Assembly (NCBI GenBank): GCA_963734955.1
Contig: CAVTJO010000014.1
Location: 62,001 to 126,000, forward strand
Reading direction: 5' to 3'
DNA length: 64,000 nt
Source: UBA11986 sp963734955
GTDB lineage: Bacteria > Bacteroidota > Ignavibacteria > UBA10030 > UBA6906
Position numbers and translations under genes: made by a program. Within the stretch, counting starts at the first letter, position 1. Every line of letters starts with the position of its first letter. Below the pieces are notes generated by a model that was given only the letters and a program-made list of their open reading frames with translations, did not search any database and had not been told where the DNA came from. Shown piece after piece: positions 26,752 to 35,465 of this stretch.

Positions 26752-28968
26752 TCAGAACTCCACCTTCAACGTTGCGGACGGGAAGAAATCCAGCATATTG
26801 ATCCGCTGCCCTGTCGTACGATCATAAGAGAGGATGTTCTTCCTGTCGGTCAGGTTTGCAAAGCTCGCCCCCACAGATCCGCGGACAGGTGAGAGAACAA
26901 AATGATAGGTGATGCTTGCATCAATACGATAGTAGGCAGGCAACCGCGCTGCATTCTTTTCTCCGAGGATGGAATATGGCTTGCCAGGCTCCTGGACGGG
27001 TGGACCATTTCCAATACCTTCGAAAAGCAGTCGGTCATAGTATCCAGCACTCTGTGTGTAAGGATATCCGCTGCCGAACTCCCACCGAACAGCAATGTCG
27101 ACATCACGAAGCGGATGAACAACTCCAAGAAGATTGATCGAGTGGCGGCGATCATACCGGGGAGAATATATGAGACCACCGTTCGTTACATGAGTCCAGG
27201 CCAGTGAATATGACAGGTACACCTCAAGCGCTGACACACTGAATCGCGCAAGAAGTTCTGCACCATACGCCCGTCCGGTTCCGTTGACAAAATCGGGGTC
27301 AGTCGGATACAACTTCTCACGGTTGTACACCACGAGGGACGGATAGTTCTTGAGATAGGATTGAACGCCAAGTGAGAGGTTGGATGCAAGCAACCCTTCA
27401 AGACCAAACACATAGTGGTGTGCCTCCTCGGGTTTCAGTCCGGCTGGAATGGGTATCCACGCTTCAAAGAGCGATATGATGTCATCTTCATTGCTGATGG
27501 TGACCTCGCGTTGATCAAACGTGCCAAACGATAGGCTGGCAGTCCAGAGATCGGAAAGTTTGTAGCGGACGGTCACTCTTGGCTGGAGAGATCCAAAACC
27601 TGGACCATTATCGAAAAGGGAGAGGGCATCCACATGAAGTCCGACATCTGCTTTGAAGCGGTCGATCTGCTTCACAAAACGAAGCCAGAGCCACAGTTCC
27701 GTTTCAATGCTGTTGAATTCCAGCCTCTCGTCCACCGGGGTCGAATATTTGTAGTCATATTCAGGAAAATCAAATTCAAATCCAGCATCCAACAGGTCCT
27801 GAGCATCCGTGTGCAATGACAGATCGAGGCGGACGCCGTTATCAAGGATGCTTGATTCCGCCGATCGAATAACACTCGAAGCTTTCGCATCACGCGTAAC
27901 GGTGAAGCTGCTCGAGTAGGCAACCGCATCGATATATAGACGGTCATTCGCCAGACCCGAGACCGAAGCCGCAAAGGATCGATTCTCCCATGAGTAGTCC
28001 GGTTCATCGGGGTTGTCAGACACTATTTTGTCACCACTGAGAAATCCCCGCCCACTTGCACGTCCAGTTTCGCTGCCAATCGTGGCCTTGAAAAACAGGT
28101 CGTAGAACGAAATCGGGAGACTGTTGCCCACAAAGTGTTTGTACGAGCCGTCGAATAACGATTTGCGACCGCTTACAATCCAGCTATCGTTGCCGCTAAT
28201 CGGCCCCTCCACGAGCGCCTTGGCTGCAAGAAAATTGAGCTCCGAGGTTGCGGCAACCCTGCTTACATTGCCCTGCTTTGTTGTGAGATTCACAACCGAT
28301 GAGAGTCGATTCCCATATCCCGCGGGAAAGGCGCCTGTGAACACTTCCGCAGTTCGGATGATATCCGGATCAAATACGCTGAAGATGCCGAATGCATGAT
28401 ATGGATTGTAGATTCTCATCCCATCAAGACGAATGAGGTTCTGGTCCCCGGATCCGCCACGGACATAGAACTTGGAGCTTACATCCGCTGTTGATACGAT
28501 ACCCGGAAGAACCTGGATGGCACGCAGCAGGTCCGCCTGACCTGCACCTGGAATTCTCTGCACCTCGTCAGAACCGAGGACGTGCAGGCTCGCAGCATCA
28601 AGTTTATCAAGACTTCTCTCCCCCTGAACCACCACCTCGGAGAGCTCCACGGGTTTCTGCGGGAGACTGAAGCCCAGCGTGATCGGTTCCAATCCCGCGA
28701 CGTGAGTCGTTTTCGATACCGTGGAGTACCCAACGGCGCTTGCAGCAAATATGTACGTTCCGAAAGGAACTCCGGGAATAATATAGAAACCATTCAGGTT
28801 GGTGGCTGCACCTTTGTTGATTGGCTTCACTATAATGGTGGCATACGGAATCCGCTCACCGCTCGCACTGTCGACAACCACCCCACGCACATCAACTCTT
28901 TGCGCCAGCATGTCGACCGGGTAGGTTAAGCAGAATATGCATAGGAGAATCAAGCGCGTCCGAATCAC
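26752..28968 (-). CDS. TonB-dependent outer-membrane receptor with CarboxypepD_reg-like N-terminal domain
   Basis: The 738-residue protein has a signal peptide (to about residue 22). A carboxypeptidase-regulatory-like domain follows (VRGVVVDSASGERIPYATII to VELSEVVVQG, about 24-115), then a plug domain (VLGSDEVQRIPGAGQADLLRAI, FYVRGGSGDQNLIRLDGMRIYN) and a long beta-barrel ending in an aromatic SATLKVEF. The receptor would import a ligand using TonB energy, possibly from the TonB/ExbD set at 41-44 kb. There is no SusD partner, so it is not a standard polysaccharide locus. It is the first gene of a two-gene operon with the DUF4249 lipoprotein. Confidence 0.85.
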   Translation of the reverse strand: MIRTRLILLCIFCLTYPVDMLAQRVDVRGVVVDSASGERIPYATIIVKPINKGAATNLNGFYIIPGVPFGTYIFAASAVGYSTVSKTTHVAGLEPITLGFSLPQKPVELSEVVVQGERSLDKLDAASLHVLGSDEVQRIPGAGQADLLRAIQVLPGIVSTADVSSKFYVRGGSGDQNLIRLDGMRIYNPYHAFGIFSVFDPDIIRTAEVFTGAFPAGYGNRLSSVVNLTTKQGNVSRVAATSELNFLAAKALVEGPISGNDSWIVSGRKSLFDGSYKHFVGNSLPISFYDLFFKATIGSETGRASGRGFLSGDKIVSDNPDEPDYSWENRSFAASVSGLANDRLYIDAVAYSSSFTVTRDAKASSVIRSAESSILDNGVRLDLSLHTDAQDLLDAGFEFDFPEYDYKYSTPVDERLEFNSIETELWLWLRFVKQIDRFKADVGLHVDALSLFDNGPGFGSLQPRVTVRYKLSDLWTASLSFGTFDQREVTISNEDDIISLFEAWIPIPAGLKPEEAHHYVFGLEGLLASNLSLGVQSYLKNYPSLVVYNREKLYPTDPDFVNGTGRAYGAELLARFSVSALEVYLSYSLAWTHVTNGGLIYSPRYDRRHSINLLGVVHPLRDVDIAVRWEFGSGYPYTQSAGYYDRLLFEGIGNGPPVQEPGKPYSILGEKNAARLPAYYRIDASITYHFVLSPVRGSVGASFANLTDRKNILSYDRTTGQRINMLDFFPSATLKVEF

Positions 28969-29094
28969 GGTGGTTGTTGATCAGAGGTAAGTGTTTGGCG
29001 CGTTATTCTGGATCGATACTGATGATCCGATGACGTGAGGTGAAGATACCGATTGCCCCTCACAAATGCATCGGACGCCGGAAGAGGGGTGTCG

Positions 29095-29436
29095 TCACTT
29101 AACCCACACGACGACGATGCCGGGGTTTGCAGCATTCAGGTCGCTGTCTTCATACGCACCGAGCTCTTTCCGCAACTCTGCTGTCGCTGCGTTATGCAAC
29201 GTATAGTTTTCTCCGTCAATTGTATTCCTGAACTTGAGCCGGTTTTGGAACACCCAGTTGCGGACAAGTTCCTTCGTCGATCCGCCCTGACCGTGACTTC
29301 CATATCCATGGACGATCTTGAGCACCCGCAACGTGGAAGAGTTCCGGACATGTGACCATGCTTGCACAAGTTCTTCTTCAACGTTATCAGGATGGCGGGG
29401 CGGGTGGGCAACATCGATGATATAGAGAATGCTCAT
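29095..29436 (-). CDS. Smr-like domain protein
   Basis: The 113-residue protein has the Smr core: a helix EEELVQAWSHVRN, a strand TLRVLKIVHGYGSHGQGGSTKELVRNWVF with the His-Gly-x-Gly motif, and a C-terminal strand GIVVVWVK. Smr domains, first seen at the end of MutS2, bind or nick branched nucleic acids. This is a stand-alone version with an unusual insertion (FRNTIDGENYTLHNAATAE) before the last strand. Its cellular role is not clear from the context. Confidence 0.65.
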   Translation of the reverse strand: MSILYIIDVAHPPRHPDNVEEELVQAWSHVRNSSTLRVLKIVHGYGSHGQGGSTKELVRNWVFQNRLKFRNTIDGENYTLHNAATAELRKELGAYEDSDLNAANPGIVVVWVK

Positions 29437-29551
29437 CCCGATCTCTCATCACTGGTAGTTGGATTGGCTGGAACCTCCCGACAAGGTTTCCGGCGACACA
29501 TTTCTGATGGAATCATGGGAATCGTACTAGAGACATTCCGTGCTCGCCAGA

Positions 29552-31781
29552 TTAGCCTCGGAAACTCTTCAAACGGAGCGAGTTACTAACTACACTGACA
29601 GAGCTGAAGGCCATCGCGCCGGCTGCGATGACCGGATTCAACATCCCGAGGGATGCAAGAGGAATTCCAATCACATTGTAAATGAACGCCCAAAAGAGAT
29701 TCTGTTTGATGGTGCGGAGAGTCCGGCCGGAGAGGCGAATTGCCTGAACGATTGCATTCAGGTCGCTCTTCATCAGTGCAATATCTGCCGCATCGATTGC
29801 GACATCAGTGCCGGAGCCCATTGCTATTCCCACGTCGGCCTGCGCGAGTGCGGGAGCATCATTGATACCATCGCCCACCATCGCCACAACCTTCTGTTCA
29901 GATTGTATTGATTTCACGAGTGTGGCTTTTTCTTGTGGCAATACCTCTGCAATAACGCGCTCAATCCCGACCTGCGAAGCAATTGCGTTGGCTGTGCGCT
30001 TGTTGTCCCCGGTGAGCATAATGACTTCGATGCCCATGTCCTTTAACGAGCGAATTGCCACCGCCGCAGATTGCTTGACAGTATCAGCAACCCCGATAAG
30101 CGCTGCAAGTTTCCCATCCATTGCTACAAAGATCGGCGTCTTGCCAGACGCTTCGAGCGATTCAGCCAACGCCCGTTGCCCGTTCAGGTGGACCGCGTAA
30201 TCATTGAGCAACGCAATATTACCAACCACTGTCGGCACGCCGTCAACGATTCCTGTAACACCAAAACCAGTGCGCGACTGCAAATGAGCTTGGCTCACCC
30301 AATTTGACATTCCGTCCTCTCGCGTACTCGACCACCGCCTGCGCCAGCGGATGTTCGGATTTATTCTCGAGTGATGCTGCAACCCGAAGCACGGATTCTT
30401 CATCATATCCGCCCAACGGGTACACATCCGTTACCGAAGGTTTGCCATACGTAATGGTGCCGGTCTTGTCAAGGATGATGGTGTGCACTTCGTGAACGCG
30501 TTCCAGGCTCTCGGCATTCTTGATCAACACCCCGATCTGAGCGCCTTTGCCTGTACCCACCATAATCGCTGTCGGAGTCGCAAGTCCGAGGGCACACGGA
30601 CATGCGATGATCAGCACGGCAATAAAGTGAATCAGCGCCGGCGTAAACGCCACGCCGCCAACGAAGAACCAGAGCACAAACGTCAGCACTGCGATACCGA
30701 TGACGACGGGAACAAACACCGACGCAATCCTGTCGGCGAGATTCTGGATGGGAGCCTTAGAACCCTGGGCATTTTCAACAAGCTTCACAATCTGCGCAAG
30801 CATCGTTTTGCTGCCGACAGCCTCGGCTTTGAATTCAACACTGCCGTTCTTGTTGATCGTGCCGCCGATGACGCGATCATCCACTTTCTTTTCCACGGGC
30901 AGGCTCTCTCCCGTTACCATCGATTCATCAAGCGTTGTGTACCCTTTCGTGACAATACCGTCGACGGGGACTCTCTCTCCCGGCCGAACGACAATCACAT
31001 CATTCACAACGACGTCGGACATCGGAATGTCGAGCTCGGCACCTCCGCGAAGAACTCTTGCGGTCTTTGGCTGAAGACTCATGAGTTTCCTGATCGCATC
31101 GGAGGCGCGGCTTTTGGCGGTCGCTTCAAGGAGTTTGCCCAGAAGGATCAGCGTGATGATGATCGCCGCCGTGTCGAAATAGACATGCGGGGCCTCTCCG
31201 GCAAACCCAAGCCATTCAGGGAAGAGCACAACGGCGAGGCTGTACATGTACGCGGAGCCGGTTCCGACGGCCACAAGCGTGTTCATATCGGCGGTGAAAT
31301 GTCTCAGCGTTGCCCAGAATCCCTTGAAGAAGCGCCAGCCCGGGATGAACATGACGGGAGTAGTGAGAAGAAGAAGTATCTTGTTTGTTGCCTCAAGCGA
31401 AATGGGAGACCACTGCGCGTACCAGTGCGTCATGCTCAACATGCTGATCACCATGACGGGAGCCGTAAGCAGTGCGCTGATGAGAAACTCCCGCTTGAGA
31501 TGAGCGAAGGCAGCCTCCCGATGCGATTCGCCATCAGGCAGCACATCTTCAAGAGGAGTCAGAAGCTCATATCCGGCATCCTTCACGGCAACTTTCAAAC
31601 GTTCAAGCGAGGTCGCCTCGGCGTCGAATTGTACTGTTGCCTTTTCAGTTGCGAGGTTCACGGTTGCGCTCTGCACGCCGTCCACGTTCTTCAGCGCCTT
31701 TTCCACCCGCACTACGCAGCTCGCGCAGGTCATACCTTGAATGGGAAGCGATATCATCCGGATTTTGGGATCGCGATTCAT
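29552..31781 (-). CDS. copA: Copper-translocating P1B-type ATPase CopA (interrupted by one surplus base)
   Basis: Two overlapping frames make one ATPase of about 743 residues. The N-terminal part has a heavy-metal domain with GMTCASC (Cys19 and Cys22), the TGES actuator motif, the membrane CPC of IIACPCALG, the phosphorylation motif DKTGT and the SEHPLAQA motif. After a shift near 30280-30285 the second part gives TGDNKRTA, GDGINDAPALAQAD and the last two helices. Dropping one base joins SSF to SRTGFGVTGIV. All catalytic motifs are present, so the enzyme is probably functional and the extra base an error. It exports Cu(I). The start ATG overlaps a TGA of an upstream small frame (ATGA). Confidence 0.85.
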
Positions 31782-31976
31782 TTCGTCAACTTTCCTTTGG
31801 CAACACTGTTCGTCAGCTCGCGCAACACATGCAACGCAATCCAACGGGTGGTCTTTGTATCAAGTTCTAAACGTCCTTCGTCAAGCTGATCGCCTTCCTA
31901 TTGAGGGGCGGCTCGCGCTTGCCGATTTGCCTCAACGCCCGATTCGCAGCATCTCCGCTCCGTTCCGTTCATCCAT
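31778..31976 (-). pseudogene. Possible small gene between copZ and copA, frame-disrupted
   Basis: A minus-strand frame ending DQLDEGRLELDTKTTRWIAL, then HVLRELTNSVAKGKLTK, stops with a TGA that overlaps the copA ATG. Such coupling suggests a real gene end. Upstream, ATG 31976 opens MDERNGAEMLRIG in another phase, and a stop lies between the two parts. The combined product would be about 65 residues and is not a family I recognise. It could instead be a chance frame. Confidence 0.3.
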
Positions 31977-32054
31977 TGCACCCCGGCGAATTGATGGGAA
32001 GAACTTCTCAATTCTTCCGACGGCCAATACATCCTCGGACCGGTTCACGGACAA

Positions 32055-32258
32055 TCATGGGATCAGTTTATAGCCCGCACGATCGATCGCATTTGCGAAA
32101 TCCAGCATACTCAACTTCGACTCATCATATTGAACTCTCGCATTACCGATCCCGACATCATCCACCTGAACGTGAGGAAGCCTGCTAAGCTCTTGCTTTA
32201 CATGCATTACGCAGTGGCTGCACGTCATACCTTCAATCTTCAGCTCCACAGTCTTCAT
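32055..32258 (-). CDS. copZ: CopZ-like heavy-metal-associated domain protein
   Basis: The 67-residue protein is a single HMA domain with the Cu(I) motif GMTCSHC near residues 9-15 and the later FANAIDRAGY segment. It would carry copper to CopA. ATG 32258 is preceded by AAAGGAG five bases away. A longer in-frame reading upstream has no support. It lies upstream of copA on the same strand. Confidence 0.9.
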   Translation of the reverse strand: MKTVELKIEGMTCSHCVMHVKQELSRLPHVQVDDVGIGNARVQYDESKLSMLDFANAIDRAGYKLIP

Positions 32259-32539
32259 TGTGTCTCCTTTCAGAGTCATGCTGGTATAAATATACCACAT
32301 CGAGGTCGGCATGCATTACAGAATTCTTCCAATAATTCATATCAAAAAGGAAAGTCATTACCTGGGTGGTTTCGCTCCCTATCCGCAGTCAGACAAATCC
32401 CGATGGATCCCCGCTTCATGTTTGAGTACACAACGAGGGGCAGTTAAATCAGACGAGCAATGGTGGATTCTCAGGACGGAGAGAGAATTCCGAATGGCTC
32501 GAGACATGGACTCATCCGGGCGAGCCGTTATTGAAGAAA
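32259..32539. other. Intergenic region upstream of copZ; nothing recognised
   Basis: The 281 bases between the AlaX-like gene and copZ contain no supported gene. A copper-responsive promoter for copZ-copA is expected here, but no clear CueR or CopY type dyad was found. Confidence 0.4.
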
Positions 32540-32986
32540 CTATAGGGGGGAATCGGCAAGTCTAAATCGAACGCGAAGGACGCCGTTTTGAAATGAGGTC
32601 GAGACGATCTTAAATCCGATGATCTCCCTGGTGGAACGGACGTGCTCTCCGCGGCAGGGGCATGAATCATATTCGCCAACTTGAACGATGCGAAGTGGAT
32701 CACCGGCGTCATCGGGGAGGCGTGTCAGATTGAATATCCCTTCCGCTTCCATGCGAGGCATGAAACGCTCAATCACCGGCAGGTCTGCGGCGACAATCTC
32801 GTTCACCCGGCGTTCGATCTCCACTACTTCCTCCTGGAGAAGGTCCCTGTCGAAGTGATAGTCGCATTTGGATTTTTTCTTTTCGACGTGAGCACTGAAG
32901 GAACGCCCGCGGTTGAACATCCGGACCATGGTCTGGTTGAGGATGTGCTCGGCCGAATGCATACGCGGGTCATACTCCTTGGGCAT
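32540..32986 (-). CDS. AlaX-like stand-alone tRNA editing domain
   Basis: The 148-residue protein has the two zinc-binding motifs of the alanyl/threonyl-tRNA synthetase editing domain: HSAEH (His10-x3-His14) and CPCRGEH (Cys111-x3-His115). Free-standing AlaX proteins remove Ser or Gly wrongly attached to tRNA-Ala, and related ones act on tRNA-Thr. The glycine-rich region that usually marks AlaX type II is absent, so this is a short form. It is two bases downstream of the metal-binding AraC regulator, an unusual partner. Confidence 0.75.
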   Translation of the reverse strand: MPKEYDPRMHSAEHILNQTMVRMFNRGRSFSAHVEKKKSKCDYHFDRDLLQEEVVEIERRVNEIVAADLPVIERFMPRMEAEGIFNLTRLPDDAGDPLRIVQVGEYDSCPCRGEHVRSTREIIGFKIVSTSFQNGVLRVRFRLADSPL

Positions 32987-32988
32987 GA

Positions 32989-33589
32989 CTAACCAACCTT
33001 GTCAAGGGGCCGACGCGTATTTTCCATCATCTTCTTGAACCCGGTGGGTGTCAGGCCGGTAACGTTCTTGAACTGATTGGAGAGGTGTTGCACACTGCTG
33101 TACCCTAACGTGTACGAGATTTCGCTGAGGGTCAATTCACCGTACTTGAGTAGCTCTTTCGACACGCTCAATCCTCTGCAGGATGATGTAGTGCTCGATG
33201 GTAATGTTCTCGACCGACGAGAAGAGGGTGCTGAGTGAGTGGTAGTCCCTCCCGACCTCCCGCGCAATATACTCCGAGTACTTCTCCGTGAGGGGCTCCT
33301 TTTCGGCGTCACGCCTCACCAACCTGAGGATCGCCTGCTTCGTGCGCTCAATCGTTTTCACACGCTGGTCTTCAATAAGCTCGAATCCGTTTGCCTCGAG
33401 CATTGCCTTGACCCTCGTTATGGCAGCCGCGTCAAGGTCGCCCCCAACCACGGCTTCACCAAGGGCAATACTGCGGACGTCATGTCCGAGTTTCTCCAGC
33501 TCTTCATGCACCACTTTGATGCAGCGGCCACACACCATGTTCTTGATGTACAGACTGGTGGTCGCCGATATTCTCGTTGATTTCGTCAC
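32989..33589 (-). CDS. AraC-family regulator with N-terminal metal-binding domain (interrupted by one surplus base)
   Basis: The N-terminal 70 residues resemble a heavy-metal domain with LYIKNMVCGRCIKVVHEELE (Cys20 and Cys23), followed by a linker and the first helices of an AraC-type DNA-binding domain (ITIEHYIILQRIERV). A one-base surplus near 33160 moves the rest to another frame: KELLKYGELTLSEISYTLGY, then SSVQHLSNQFKNVTGLTP, the second helix-turn-helix. Joined, it gives about 199 residues. Proteins of this layout are frequent in Bacteroidetes-type genomes near copper genes. Here the gene lies upstream of copZ-copA, so copper-dependent control is a fair inference. Confidence 0.7.
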
Positions 33590-33616
33590 GGGGATAGGTC
33601 GTCCAGGCCTTGACCC

Positions 33617-34784
33617 TTATCGAAGCAAAACGAGCTTCTTCGTCTGGGCAAACGCTCCAAGTCTGAAGGCGATAAACGTAGACACCGCTCGCAAGTCGGG
33701 ACGCATTGAACACAACCTGATGGTCGCCGGCCGACTCGTTCTCGCTGACAAGGGTTGACACCTCACGTCCGTCGAGAGCAAACACCTTCAGGAAGACTGT
33801 TCCCCCGACCGGCAGCGTATATGAGATTGTTGTTGCCGGATTAAAGGGATTGGGATAGTTCTGCGCGAGATGAAATTCGGACGGCACTGTCGCCGCAGGG
33901 GGATTGACTCCCGTTGGAATGATCAGTCCGGCATCAACCCAGGCGGTGTACCAGAGACTCGCGAGAGCGACTGTGGATCGTTGCATCTGATCCAGTGTCA
34001 TCACCCGGGTATAGTCCCAAAGCGCCACATAGTATGAAGCAGGTGGGCTGCCGCTCCCGTTCCACCCCGATACTCCTTTCGCATAGGTATCACCGTGAAG
34101 CACCGTATCGACCACGCTGTTCGAATGCAGGATGTAGTCGAAGATGAAGTCAATCTTATCGGCGACGTAATGAACAGAGCCCGGAACAATGTACAACTGC
34201 GAGAGATAATAGGTCGGGCTGAGCATCGTCGTTTCGTACCGTGAGTGGATGCCGTTGTTGTTGGTCAGACCTCCGTCATAATTCCTTGTATTGTGAAGAG
34301 GTTGATGCGCATCCCCGACATAGTGGCCGATGTCGCTGGCGGTAAGGTATGCATGTGTCCAATCTCCTCGCTCCAATTGTACTGTCAACGAGTCCATGTT
34401 CCATACGGTTGCCCACGGCAGGGTGCCGTTGTCCTTTACGCGTTGCCATCCGTACAGACCGATCAGGGTGTCAAGACTATGGGGAAGATTGTGGAAATTC
34501 GGATAGTCGTCGATGTCCAGGTAGTGGCGGGGCGACTCTGCGTAAAAACTTGTGTCGCCAGAGATCTTCCGGTTGTCCGCGTCCGGTGCATGCGTTGCAA
34601 AAAAGGAACTATCCTGAATAAAGAGCACCATCTGGTTGGGAAGATGATACACAGCGCTCCGGTTGATAAAGCGGTGAGCATTCGCACCCCAGCCGAATGC
34701 ATCCAAAGAGAGAACTGCGACAATACCAAGAGCGGCAAGAACCGCCAGGAGCTTTCTCACGAGATCACCTTTGATTGAAAACAA
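33617..34784 (-). CDS. Secreted S1/P1-nuclease or zinc phospholipase C-like protein with type IX sorting domain (one surplus base near the end)
   Basis: The mature protein starts GWGANAHRFINRSAVYHLP, giving the N-terminal Trp and His that bind zinc in the S1/P1 nuclease and phospholipase C fold. Further ligands are seen in HAPDADNRK, PRHYLDIDD and DIGHYVGDAHQPLHNT. A sorting domain follows, beginning LAQNYPNPFNPATTISYTLP. As read, the frame runs past the domain, but dropping one base near 33656-33661 gives YRLQTGAFAQTKKLVLLR and a TAA at 33617, the usual ending. The start may be ATG 34784 or GTG 34760, the latter with AAAGGTG upstream and a clean signal peptide. Confidence 0.75.
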
Positions 34785-34882
34785 AATTCATTTGATTCAA
34801 TATACAAGAGTGGGGATGGAGTTGCAATCTGTGGAACGATATCGCCGTTGTGGATTCGCCCGGATTTCATATATTCTGTAAC

Positions 34883-35461
34883 ATGAGTGTGCTCACCACA
34901 GATGATATTCGTGTCAGGCTGTCGGGATTGGCCGGACAGCGCAGCCGACGCATTACCATAGAGGGGTACCGTTCTGCGGGCGTGCTTGTCCCTCTTATCC
35001 TTGGAGTAGAACCTCCCGCACTGCTTTTCACAAAGAGAACCGAGCTCGTCGAGACTCACAAAGGGCAGGTGTCGTTCCCCGGCGGAATGATGGATCCTCA
35101 GGACAAGGATGTTGTGCGTACTGCGTTGCGTGAAGCCCGGGAGGAAGTCGGCATTCCAGAATCGGTGGTGGAAATCACCGGTACGTTGGACGATCTCCCC
35201 ACACCGACGGGATTCGTCATCACTCCCGTGGTTGGCATCATCACACAGCTTCCACCACTAACACCCAACAGTGAGGAGGTTGCAGACATTTTCCAGGTGC
35301 CGTTGCTCTTCTTCGCAGATCCAAAGAATGGGCGGACAGAATTTCGTGAGTTTCGCGGAAGGCAGAGCGAAGTATGGTACTATCAAAGCGAGAACCACAC
35401 AATCTGGGGTGCAACAGCGATGATCGTGCGGTCACTCTTGAAGCAACTCGGCCTTGTCTAA
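34883..35461 (+). CDS. NUDIX hydrolase, CoA pyrophosphatase type
   Basis: The 192-residue protein has a NUDIX box in GMMDPQDKDVVRTALREAREEVGI (G-x5-E-equivalent region then REAREEVGI). It also has the adjacent LLFTKRTELVETHKGQVSFPGG, the signature of the NudL/CoA-diphosphatase subfamily. It would hydrolyse CoA or similar nucleoside diphosphate compounds. ATG 34883 starts at MSVLTTDDIR. An upstream in-frame start has no support. It is divergent from the nuclease gene and convergent with the M1 peptidase (four-base gap). Confidence 0.85.
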   Translation: MSVLTTDDIRVRLSGLAGQRSRRITIEGYRSAGVLVPLILGVEPPALLFTKRTELVETHKGQVSFPGGMMDPQDKDVVRTALREAREEVGIPESVVEITGTLDDLPTPTGFVITPVVGIITQLPPLTPNSEEVADIFQVPLLFFADPKNGRTEFREFRGRQSEVWYYQSENHTIWGATAMIVRSLLKQLGLV

Positions 35462-35465
35462 TCAC

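Noticed and set aside
30240..30310. Programmed frameshift in copA, as known for E. coli copA
   Set aside because: The known event is a -1 shift after the first metal-binding domain that makes a short chaperone. This break lies in the nucleotide-binding region, needs a base removed, and no slippery heptamer is seen.
30483..31889. Plus-strand open frame of 468 codons opposite copA
   Set aside because: The minus strand has all CopA motifs; the plus frame is rich in His/Arg/Asp with no domain.
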